This document shows positions 23,104-30,155 of a stretch of DNA of 32,375 nucleotides, piece after piece. The stretch covers positions 1-32,375 of the forward strand of contig JAURVW010000925.1 in the NCBI GenBank assembly GCA_030655275.1, read 5' to 3'. Within the stretch, counting starts at the first letter, position 1. The number at the start of each line of letters is the position of its first letter. The notes under the pieces are model-generated. The model was given only the letters and a program-made list of their open reading frames with translations, did not search any database and had not been told where the DNA came from. A program made the translations under genes and the position numbers. The stretch is from Solirubrobacteraceae bacterium (GTDB lineage: Bacteria; Actinomycetota; Thermoleophilia; Solirubrobacterales; Solirubrobacteraceae).

Positions 23104-23847
23104 ATGGCCTCCCCTGAGCTCGTCCTGCACGTCCTGCCGCCGTCGCATCCGTGCATGACGGCGCGAGCGGCGCTGCGGTTCAAGGGCCTGGAGTACGAGC
23201 GCGTCGACCTGCCGCTGGGCCAGCAGATGGAGCCCATGGCCGAGATCTACGGCGAGGGCAACACCACCGTTCCCGGACTGCTCGTTGACGGCGAGCCCGT
23301 GCACGGCTCCACGGCGATCCTGGCCCGTCTCGAGGAGCTCAGGCCCGAGCCGTCGCTCTACCCCGAGCCGATCGCCGATCGCGTCCGCGAGGCAGAGCGC
23401 TGGGGCGACGAGGTGTTCCAGGACCTCGGCCGCCGCCTGCCGTGGGGTGCGCTCCACTTCCGCCCCGAAGCGCTCGGGCTCCTCGCCGGGCAGACCGAGC
23501 CGCTCGATCCGGCCGGCACCGACTACGCGATCAAGATGATCCGCGCCACGTGGAAGTACCACCGCATGAACGCCGTGATCCTCGCGGACGACCTGCGCGG
23601 CCTTCCGGAGAAGCTCGACCACATCGACGCGCTCATCGCCGACGGCACCCTCGGTGGCGCACAGCCCAACGCCGCCGACCTGCAGATCGGCGCGACGCTC
23701 CGGGTCCTAATGAGCGTCGAGGACCTCTTTCCGCTGATCCTGGACCGCCCGGCGACGACGGTCGCCGAGCGGTTCTTCCCGCGCGACGCGATCGGCGGCA
23801 TACCGGCCGGCGCGTATCCGGCAGGCTGGGTCCCGGCGCGCGGCTGA
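23104..23847 (+). CDS. Glutathione S-transferase family protein
   Basis: GST-fold protein (247 aa). The thioredoxin-like N-terminal domain shows LHVLPPSHPCMTARAALRFKGLEYERVDL, then NTTVPGLLVDG with the cis-Pro and HGSTAILARLEEL, the standard glutathione-site Ser context. Cys17 in HPCM is in the catalytic-residue region. The C-terminal half is helical. Actinobacteria usually make mycothiol instead of glutathione, so the true thiol partner is uncertain. It is in the same direction as the DoxX-like gene, probably one unit for thiol or electrophile stress. Confidence 0.88.
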   Translation: MASPELVLHVLPPSHPCMTARAALRFKGLEYERVDLPLGQQMEPMAEIYGEGNTTVPGLLVDGEPVHGSTAILARLEELRPEPSLYPEPIADRVREAERWGDEVFQDLGRRLPWGALHFRPEALGLLAGQTEPLDPAGTDYAIKMIRATWKYHRMNAVILADDLRGLPEKLDHIDALIADGTLGGAQPNAADLQIGATLRVLMSVEDLFPLILDRPATTVAERFFPRDAIGGIPAGAYPAGWVPARG

Positions 23848-23896
23848 CTCCCGCCGCCGCCCGCACTTTCCCCCCCCCTCGCACTTCCCTCCTCCC

Positions 23897-24664
23897 TTGG
23901 CCTCCGACGCCCCCACCACACCCGAGCTCCTCCTCGACGTCCTCGAGCTCACCGCGCTGAGCGCCGCCTCCTCGCGCCAGCTCGTGAGCGACCTACGCAA
24001 GCGCCACTCCGGCCTGCGCCGCGCCAAGGAGCGCCTGCCCACGTGGCTGGAGACGCTCGAGTCCGAGGGGCTCGTCGAGACGACCACCCATCTCGGGCGG
24101 CGCGCGTACCGCTGCACCGGGGCCGGTCTGCAGACCCTGGAGGAGTACGGCCGCTACCCCAACGGCGGCGCCGTGCTCTTCACCGACCTCGTCGGCTCGA
24201 CCGCGCTCATCGGCACGTTCGGAGAGGACGAGGCCCACGCCCTGCGGCTTCGCCACTTCGAGTTGCTGCGCGCGCCCGTCCGCAAGCTCGGCGGCCGCGA
24301 GGTGAAGGGCCTGGGCGACGGCCTCATGGTCGTCTTCCGCGACGCCGGTCCGGCGCTCACGTGCGCCGCCGCGATGCAGCGGGCCGTCGCCTCCGACACC
24401 GACCGGCTCGGCCTACGTGTGGGCGTGCACCTCGGGCCGCTCCTGCGCGAGGCCGACGACTTCCACGGCACCACCGTGATCGTGGCGGCCCGCCTGTGCG
24501 ACCGCGCGGAGTCGGGACAGATCCTCGTCTCATCGGACGCGTGGGACGCCGTCGGCGCCGACGCGCCACCCGGCCGGCTCGTCGGCGACCTCGATCTCAA
24601 GGGCCTCGGCGATCCCGTCGCCACCTACGAGCTCGACTGGTCCGCCGAGCGCTCGCGCCGCTGA
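23897..24664 (+). CDS. Winged-helix plus class III nucleotide cyclase fusion
   Basis: A 255-aa soluble protein. Residues 25-85 resemble a PadR-like winged helix (LRRAKERLPTWLETLESEGLVETTTHLGRRAYRCTGAGLQTLEEY). Residues 90-250 are a class III adenylate/guanylate cyclase domain. Metal residues Asp97 (LFTDLVGST) and Asp141 (VKGLGDG), Lys137 and the purine-contact Asp188 (DDFHG) are present; the transition-state Arg199 is kept but the usual Asn of VNxAAR is Ile195. That variant occurs in some actinobacterial cyclases I recall, so activity is uncertain. TTG 23897 is the best start: no ATG or GTG gives the whole winged helix. It is 49 bp after the GST gene. Confidence 0.85.
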   Translation: MASDAPTTPELLLDVLELTALSAASSRQLVSDLRKRHSGLRRAKERLPTWLETLESEGLVETTTHLGRRAYRCTGAGLQTLEEYGRYPNGGAVLFTDLVGSTALIGTFGEDEAHALRLRHFELLRAPVRKLGGREVKGLGDGLMVVFRDAGPALTCAAAMQRAVASDTDRLGLRVGVHLGPLLREADDFHGTTVIVAARLCDRAESGQILVSSDAWDAVGADAPPGRLVGDLDLKGLGDPVATYELDWSAERSRR

Positions 24665-24665
24665 C

Positions 24666-24693
24666 CCGGCGCCGGGGCGCGAGCCCGCGGGCT
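24666..24693. terminator. Pair of GC palindromes between convergent cyclase and USP genes
   Basis: The 30-bp gap between the cyclase stop (24664) and the convergent USP stop (24695) consists of two perfect palindromes, CCGGCGCCGG at 24666-24675 and AGCCCGCGGGCT at 24682-24693. They may act as a compact bidirectional terminator. No T-run is present. Confidence 0.35.
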
Positions 24694-24694
24694 G

Positions 24695-25090
24695 TCAGAC
24701 GGTGCGGGCGATCATCACGGACTGCGTCGCGCGATGGCTGACCTTGTCTGGGATGGAGCCGAGGATGAAGCGCCGCGCGCCCGTCATGCCCTTGTTGCCG
24801 AGCACGATGAGGTCGACGTCCAGCTCGTTCGCCGTCTCCAGGATCACCTCGACGGCGTCGCCCACGGTCACGCGTGAGCTGACCGTGAGTCCACGCTCGG
24901 TGAGCTCCGAGGCGGAGGCGGCGAGCTTCTCGGAGAGCTTGGCCTGGTCGGAGGCCTTCTCGACCGCGCCGAGGATCTCCAGCTTGCCTCCGGACGCCTC
25001 GGTGAGGACCGCGGCCCGCTCGACGGCCTGCGCGGCGCTGTCGGAGCCGTCGCTGCCGACGAGGATGTTGGTGAAGAGTGCTGCGGTCAT
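24695..25090 (-). CDS. Universal stress protein (UspA family, ATP-binding type)
   Basis: Cytoplasmic stress-associated nucleotide-binding protein (131 aa). It starts MTAALFTNILVGSDGSDSAAQAVERA and has the ATP-binding signature G-x2-G-x9-G-S at Gly98, Gly101, Gly111 and Ser112 (GNKGMTGARRFILGS), followed by DKVSHRATQSVMIAR, so it belongs to the ATP-binding subgroup. ATG 25090-25088 is chosen over the upstream frame because the family N-terminus begins there. It is divergent from the secreted esterase across 162 bp. Confidence 0.93.
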   Translation of the reverse strand: MTAALFTNILVGSDGSDSAAQAVERAAVLTEASGGKLEILGAVEKASDQAKLSEKLAASASELTERGLTVSSRVTVGDAVEVILETANELDVDLIVLGNKGMTGARRFILGSIPDKVSHRATQSVMIARTV

Positions 25091-25143
25091 CGTCGTCGAT
25101 CTCTGGTCGGGGAGCAGGTGCCGGCGCCAGCGGCGCCTTCCCA

Positions 25144-25239
25144 CTCTGTCAGAGCGGGCGGTCCGAGCGTCGGAGACGGCCCATGTCCAGGACTGACCCG
25201 ACTATTTGAACGATGTTCTGATCTGGCGATATTCGTTCA
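25144..25239 (+). promoter_or_regulatory. Divergent USP/esterase promoter region with small dyads
   Basis: The 162-bp gap contains CTCTG-T-CAGAG (25144-25154) and TCCGA-GCG-TCGGA (25162-25174). Next is an AT-rich patch with TTGAAC (25206-25211) and TATTCG (25230-25235) spaced 18 bp, a weak -35/-10 pair for the esterase. TGAACGA (25207-25213) and TCGTTCA (25233-25239) form a dyad spanning that candidate promoter, so a regulator could bind there. Confidence 0.35.
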
Positions 25240-25252
25240 CTACGGTCCGCGC

Positions 25253-26482
25253 ATGGTCAAACGTCCCCTTGTGATCATCCTCTCGCTCGCGGCCTCCTTC
25301 GGCGGGGTCCTGGCGGGTTCGTCGGCCGCGCAGGCAGCCCAGCGACTCGAGTCGTTCGCGCTGCCGAGCCCTGCCGGCAACATCGATCTCACGAAGGTGA
25401 AGCTCAACAAGGGCGCCACCGAGCTGCGCGCGACGGCGCTGCTCCCCGACGGGTACGACGAAGACCCGGGCCGGAGCTGGCCCGTCCTGTACCTGCTCCA
25501 CGGCGGAGAGGACAACAGCGAGACGTGGACGCGTCCCGGCAACGGCGACATCCAGAACACCGCGGCCGGTTTCCCCGGCATCGTCGTGATGCCGGAGGGC
25601 GGTTCCGGCTCGTTCGTCGACTGGTGGCAGGGCGGCGCGCGAAGCGGACCACGCTGGACGAGCTACTACCTGAACGAGGTACTCCCGGCGGTCGAAGCGC
25701 GGTACCGCGTGAAGGCCGGGCGCCAGAATCACGCGATCGCAGGCCTCTCGATGGGCGCGTACGGCGCGATGTTCCTCGGCGGCCAGTTGCCGGGCTACTT
25801 CGGGACGATCGTGTCGATGTCGGGCCTGCTCGACACCCAGAAGCCCGACAGCCTCGTGAGCACGCAGCTCGCGACCGGTCAGTCGTACGACACCCAGATG
25901 GGTCCGATCCTCGGGCCGTACGCCTCGGTCCACAACCCCGTCAAGACCGTCTCGAACGTGAAGGACAGCCGCGTCTACCTCGCCGTCGGCAACGGCATCG
26001 CCGATCCCACCGTCAAGGGAGACCTGGCCGCCTGGGTGATCGGCGGGGTGCTCGAGGCCCGCCTGCTCCAGGCCAACCTCCAGTACGTGGCGACGGCCCG
26101 GCTCGCGGGCGCCTCGCCCACGCTCAAGCTGCGCGGAGGCGTGCACGACTGGCCGTACTGGCGCCGCGAGCTTCCGAAGGCGATCGAGTGGGGTCTCTTC
26201 CGCACGCCCGGCGTCGCGTCGTCCGCCGAGGCCCGCGACTGGCGGTACCGCACCATGGAGCCGGCCGGGAACGCCTGGGGCCTCGGCTACCGCTTCGCCG
26301 AGCCGACGACGAGGATCGCGATCTTCGAGCGCGACGGACAGAAGCTCACGGTCTCCGGTGAGGGCACGGTCACCATCACGCCCGGCGCCGCCGATGCCGA
26401 CGCCTCCGGGAATGGCACGCGGACCGACTGCCGCTTCACGGCGACCCTGCCCTTCAAACGCACCCTGCCGGCCGGCTGCTGA
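25253..26482 (+). CDS. Secreted esterase (feruloyl-esterase/antigen-85-like alpha/beta hydrolase)
   Basis: Exported serine hydrolase (409 aa) of the esterase-D/feruloyl esterase/antigen 85 group. The Sec signal ends near AQA (residue 28). PVLYLLHGGEDNSETW carries the HGG oxyanion element (83-85), GLSMGAYG the nucleophile Ser166, and GGVHDWPYWRREL the catalytic His298. The family commonly transfers or removes acyl groups from sugars or cell-wall components. Residues 320-409 form an extra C-terminal beta-rich segment with Cys392 and Cys409 that could be a small accessory domain. ATG 25253 is the only start that gives the signal peptide. It is divergent from the USP gene and convergent with the dehydrogenase gene. 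Confidence 0.88.
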   Translation: MVKRPLVIILSLAASFGGVLAGSSAAQAAQRLESFALPSPAGNIDLTKVKLNKGATELRATALLPDGYDEDPGRSWPVLYLLHGGEDNSETWTRPGNGDIQNTAAGFPGIVVMPEGGSGSFVDWWQGGARSGPRWTSYYLNEVLPAVEARYRVKAGRQNHAIAGLSMGAYGAMFLGGQLPGYFGTIVSMSGLLDTQKPDSLVSTQLATGQSYDTQMGPILGPYASVHNPVKTVSNVKDSRVYLAVGNGIADPTVKGDLAAWVIGGVLEARLLQANLQYVATARLAGASPTLKLRGGVHDWPYWRRELPKAIEWGLFRTPGVASSAEARDWRYRTMEPAGNAWGLGYRFAEPTTRIAIFERDGQKLTVSGEGTVTITPGAADADASGNGTRTDCRFTATLPFKRTLPAGC

Positions 26483-26494
26483 GGCCAGCCGGCC
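26470..26494 (+). terminator. Hairpin with the esterase stop codon in its loop
   Basis: A perfect 9-bp stem, 26470-26478 with 26486-26494 (core GCCGGCTG/CAGCCGGC), has a 7-nt loop that contains the TGA stop (26480-26482). It lies 58 bp before the end of the convergent dehydrogenase gene. Role as a terminator or 3'-end stabiliser is inferred; there is no T-run. Confidence 0.4.
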
Positions 26495-26551
26495 CCATCG
26501 CCGGGCCTGCCCGTCGGCGGTCGATCAGCCGTCGGGCGCCCGTTCGCAGGA

Positions 26552-27919
26552 TCAGCCGACGCGGATCAGCTTCTTGTTGACGAACTCGTCGGCGCCGTAG
26601 CGGCCGAGTTCGCGACCGAACCCGGAGCCCTTCACGCCGCCGAAGGGCAGCTCGGCGCCGTCGGCGAGCACGAGGTTCACGAACACCATTCCCGCTTCGA
26701 TCCGATCGGCGACGCGCGCGGCCTGCTCGGCATCGGTCGTGAAGAGGTAGGAGCCCAGGCCGTACGGGGTGTCGTTGGCGAGCGTGATCGCCTCCTCCTC
26801 CGAGCCGACGCGGTAGACGGACGCGACCGGACCGAAGAACTCCTCCTGGTAGGCGTCGGTGCCCTTGGCGATGTCGGTGAGGATGGTCGTCCGGTAGAAG
26901 TTGCCCTCGCGCTGGCCCCCGGTGACGAGCGTCGCGCCCTGCTCGACGGCTCGACCGACCTGCTCCTCGAGACGATCGGCCGCCGAGGCCGAGGAGAGCG
27001 GACCCATCGCGGTGCCCTCGGCCGTCGGATCGCCATATTCGACCGCCTCGATCGCGGCCGTGAGCTTCTTCAGGAACGGCTCGTAGAGGTCGTCGATCAC
27101 CACGAACCGTTTGGCGGCGTTGCACGACTGGCCGGCGTTGTCGAGGCGGGCGTCGACGGCCTGCTGCACCACGGCATCGAGGTCGTCGGTGGAGAGCAGG
27201 ACGAACGGGTCCGAGCCGCCGAGCTCGAGCACCACCTTCGTGAGGTTCGCGCCCGCGATCGCGGCGACGGCGGCGCCGGCCCGCCCGGAGCCGGTCACGG
27301 AGACGCCCTGCACGCGAGGGTCCTCGATGACCGTCTTGATCTGGTGGTTCGTCGCGTAGATGTTCACGTACGCGTCGCTCGGGACGCCGGCGTCGCGGTA
27401 GATCCGTTCGATCGCCTCCGCCGACTCCGGGCACTGCGGCGCGTGCTTGAGCAGGATCGTGTTGCCGATGATCAGGTTCGGTCCGGCGAAGCGGGCCACC
27501 TGGTAGTACGGAAAGTTCCAGGGCATGATCCCCAGGAGCACGCCGACCGACGAGCGACGGACGATCGCGGTGCCGTCGCCCGCGAGGAGTTCGATCGGCT
27601 CGTCGGCGAGGAGCTCGGTCGCCCGGTCGGCGTAGAAGCCGTAGATGTCGACGCAGAAGTCGACCTCGCCGAGTGCCTGCTCGAGCGGCTTGCCCATCTC
27701 GCGCACGATGATCTCCGCGAGCTCCTGGCGGCGCTCGCCGTGCAGCTCGCCCACCCGCCGGATGATCGCGGCCCGTTCCTCCAGCGGCGTCTCGCGGCCC
27801 CACGGCGCGTGAGCGGCATGGACCCGGTCGATCGCCGCACCCAGGTCGCCGTCGCTGATCGTCGGATAGGTCTTGAGGGTCTCTCCGGTCGCGGGGTTGA
27901 CGACGGCGTACTCAGCCAT
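26552..27919 (-). CDS. NAD(P)-dependent aldehyde dehydrogenase, succinate-semialdehyde type
   Basis: Aldehyde dehydrogenase of 455 aa. The start MAEYAVVNPATGETLKTYPTISDGDL and length match the succinate-semialdehyde dehydrogenase group, which oxidises succinate semialdehyde to succinate in GABA and related degradation. Catalytic Cys266 (NAGQSCNAAKR), Glu232 (LELGGSDPF), oxyanion Asn135 (PWNFP) and Lys158 (LLKHA) are all present, and SVTGSGRAGAAV is the NAD-binding turn. ATG 27919-27917 is the family start; extending upstream adds only non-coding-like sequence. Substrate is a prediction from the N-terminus. It is divergent from the propeller/FecR gene. Confidence 0.9.
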   Translation of the reverse strand: MAEYAVVNPATGETLKTYPTISDGDLGAAIDRVHAAHAPWGRETPLEERAAIIRRVGELHGERRQELAEIIVREMGKPLEQALGEVDFCVDIYGFYADRATELLADEPIELLAGDGTAIVRRSSVGVLLGIMPWNFPYYQVARFAGPNLIIGNTILLKHAPQCPESAEAIERIYRDAGVPSDAYVNIYATNHQIKTVIEDPRVQGVSVTGSGRAGAAVAAIAGANLTKVVLELGGSDPFVLLSTDDLDAVVQQAVDARLDNAGQSCNAAKRFVVIDDLYEPFLKKLTAAIEAVEYGDPTAEGTAMGPLSSASAADRLEEQVGRAVEQGATLVTGGQREGNFYRTTILTDIAKGTDAYQEEFFGPVASVYRVGSEEEAITLANDTPYGLGSYLFTTDAEQAARVADRIEAGMVFVNLVLADGAELPFGGVKGSGFGRELGRYGADEFVNKKLIRVG

Positions 27920-28029
27920 GGGGCGCTCCAAAGGGTGTGGCCTCCTCAACCTATCCGCGCGCCGCCCGGGCGCCCGCAGGCACTCCGTCGCGATCGGGCA
28001 CCCGCCGAGCGACGGGTCGCGGGGATGCC

Positions 28030-28052
28030 TGGATCGAAGGTCCATCGATCCA
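28030..28052. promoter_or_regulatory. 23-bp dyad in the divergent dehydrogenase/propeller promoter
   Basis: TGGATCGA (28030-28037) and TCGATCCA (28045-28052) are perfect inverted repeats with a 7-bp spacer. The site lies in the 211-bp gap between the divergent dehydrogenase gene (start 27919) and the propeller/FecR gene (start 28131), 111 and 79 bp from them, a reasonable position for an operator of either. Confidence 0.4.
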
Positions 28053-28130
28053 CCGGATAGGCGAGTGGTAATGCGCCATACCCGGAATCAAACTCCTGGA
28101 CGTTCGCCACAGGACCGATGACAGGCGGAG

Positions 28131-30155
28131 ATGCGCCACGCCTTCCCCCTCGGCGCCGCGCTCGGTCTGTTCGCTCTCGCAGCAGCCCAGCCGGCCACCG
28201 CTGCCCCACTCAGCACCCCCGTCCCCGGAATCACGGGGCCTGGCGACGCGATCGTCCGCGCTGCCGACGGCTCCATGTGGCTGACGGAGCCCGCCTCGCC
28301 GGGTCGCCTTGCTCGCGTCTCCGCCCAGGGCACCGTGATCGAATACGTCGGCGGGTCCACGCCGAACCTGGCGCTCGACCGGAGCCCGGAGGGCTTCGCG
28401 ATCACGCCGGACGGCTTCGGTTGGTTCATGCAGCGTGGTACCGACGACGAACTCGGCCAGATCGCCCTCGATACCGGCGCGGTCTCCACCTTCCTCGTCA
28501 GGGGCGGCACGCCCACTTCGATCGCAGCCGGCGCCGACGGCATGCTCTGGATCGCGGGCGACGGCGATGCCGGAGAGCCCGATTTCGTGGCGAAGTACGA
28601 CCAGGTCGCCAAGACCACGACCAGCTACACGGCCGGGCTGGCCGCCGACAGCATGCCGCGCGCGTTGACCGCCGGCAGCGACGGCGCTCTCTGGTTCGCG
28701 GAGGGCTCGCCCACCGGCCGGCTCGGACGGGTGGCCACCGACGGCACCATCACCTTCCGCGACATCGGCGGAGCAGCGAGCGCCCTCGGTGTGGGGCCGT
28801 CCGGCGGACTCTGGTTCGGCCGGGGCAAGCAGCTCGGTCTCTTCAGCGAGACGGCATCCTCGATCTTCCCCGCCACCGCAGACGTCGGGGCGATCACCAC
28901 CGGCCCTGACGGAGCGCTCTGGAGCGCGACGAAGGGCGGCGTGATCCGGGTGGTCGACGGCGTGGCCTCGACGATCCCGGCGGGCCTCGATCCCCTCACC
29001 AAGGGCGTCGGCATCGCCTCCGGCGCCGACGGCCGGCTCTGGATGACGCTCGATCGCGCGCCGTATCTCGTACGCATCACGGTGCCGCCATACCTCGGCG
29101 CCGTCAGCGCGACGACCGGCTCGCCGACGACGGCCTCCGTCACCTCCGACGTCCGTGCGAACGGCCTGCTCACGACCGTCAAGCTCCAGTCCGCCGGCGC
29201 CGGCGGCACGTGGACCACCCTCAACAGCACGGTCACCGGCGACGGCCTGAGCACCGCCCCCGTGCAGTTCGACGTCGCCGGGCTGCCAGCCGGTGCGCAG
29301 ACTGCCCTGCGCGTCGTCGCTTCGAACGCCGCCGGCGAGACGATCCGCACGACCTCGGTCTCGACCGCGGCCATGCCGACTCCCGTGCCCACGCCGCAGC
29401 CGACCTCCACACCAAAGCCGACGTCCTCACCGAAGCCGACTTCCACCCCGAAGCCGACGGCCAGTCCGACCCCCAAGGCGACGGTCGGGCCGACGCCCGG
29501 TCCGGCGACCACGCCCGAGGCGGTGACGACCTCCAGCCCTGCCCCCGCGGCGTCGACGCCCGGCGCCACGCCGGCTCCGACGCCCGTGCCGGACGGCCCG
29601 ACCGCCGCACCCGCGCCGGTCCAGGGTTCGACGGTCGTCGTCCGCCTGGACCGCGGCACCGTGACCTACAAGGTGCCCGGTTCCGACACCGTCCGCACCG
29701 TCGAGGGCGCCGCCTCGATCCCGACGGGCTCGACCATCGACACCACCAACGGCGCCGTCGCCCTGTCCTCCCGCGTGGAGGGCAAGGAGCAGGTCGGCCT
29801 GTTCTACGGCGGCCAGTTCAAGGTCAAGCAGGTCAAGGCGACCGGCCTCACGCAGCTCTACCTCAACGCGCCGCTCGACTGCGCGAAGCCCGGCGCCAAG
29901 GCCGTCCGCGCCGCCGCCGCCAAGAAGCGCAAGCGCCGCGCCGTCTGGGGCGAGGACAACAAGGGTCGCTTCGAGACCCACGGCAAGGACAGCGTCGCCA
30001 CGGTGCGCGGCACGAAGTGGCTCACCACCGACACCTGCGGCGGCACCGTCGTGAAGGTCTATGAGGGCGCCGTCTCCGTGAAGCCGACGCGCGGCAACGG
30101 CAAGGCCGTGCTCGTGAAGGCCGGCGGGCGCCACGTCACCCGCCCCGTCCGGTGA
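28131..30155 (+). CDS. Secreted beta-propeller (Vgb-like) protein with Pro/Thr linker and FecR-like domain
   Basis: Large exported protein (674 aa). Residues 1-24 are a signal peptide (cleavage near ATA). Residues 26-315 repeat the pattern xDGxLW/F, e.g. AADGSMWLTEP, GADGMLWIAG, GSDGALWFAEG, GPDGALWSATK and GADGRLWMTLD, typical of Vgb (streptogramin lyase)-like beta-propellers. The first two-thirds is followed by a fibronectin-like segment (320-415), a Pro/Thr/Ser/Lys linker (417-500) and a FecR-like domain (501-674): GTVTYKVPG, a Lys/Arg-rich KKRKRRA patch, and ATVRGTKWLTTDTC with Cys584 and Cys636. This C-terminal form is one I associate with Thermoleophilia. Its stop overlaps the GTG of the CHASE2/HD-GYP gene, so the products probably act together. 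Confidence 0.85.
   Translation: MRHAFPLGAALGLFALAAAQPATAAPLSTPVPGITGPGDAIVRAADGSMWLTEPASPGRLARVSAQGTVIEYVGGSTPNLALDRSPEGFAITPDGFGWFMQRGTDDELGQIALDTGAVSTFLVRGGTPTSIAAGADGMLWIAGDGDAGEPDFVAKYDQVAKTTTSYTAGLAADSMPRALTAGSDGALWFAEGSPTGRLGRVATDGTITFRDIGGAASALGVGPSGGLWFGRGKQLGLFSETASSIFPATADVGAITTGPDGALWSATKGGVIRVVDGVASTIPAGLDPLTKGVGIASGADGRLWMTLDRAPYLVRITVPPYLGAVSATTGSPTTASVTSDVRANGLLTTVKLQSAGAGGTWTTLNSTVTGDGLSTAPVQFDVAGLPAGAQTALRVVASNAAGETIRTTSVSTAAMPTPVPTPQPTSTPKPTSSPKPTSTPKPTASPTPKATVGPTPGPATTPEAVTTSSPAPAASTPGATPAPTPVPDGPTAAPAPVQGSTVVVRLDRGTVTYKVPGSDTVRTVEGAASIPTGSTIDTTNGAVALSSRVEGKEQVGLFYGGQFKVKQVKATGLTQLYLNAPLDCAKPGAKAVRAAAAKKRKRRAVWGEDNKGRFETHGKDSVATVRGTKWLTTDTCGGTVVKVYEGAVSVKPTRGNGKAVLVKAGGRHVTRPVR
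29400..29453 (+). repeat. Three 18-nt tandem units in the Pro/Thr linker
   Basis: Three consecutive 18-nt units encode PTSTPK, PTSSPK, PTSTPK (residues 424-441), followed by a related but longer PTASPTPK. The Lys-Pro-Thr rich stretch is likely flexible and extended, holding the propeller away from the FecR-like domain or cell surface. Confidence 0.8.

Noticed and set aside
23870-23878. Run of nine C in a pyrimidine-rich gap before the cyclase
   Set aside because: Homopolymer in non-coding sequence; possible slippage or read-error site, but no structure. It only warns that the gap length may be uncertain.
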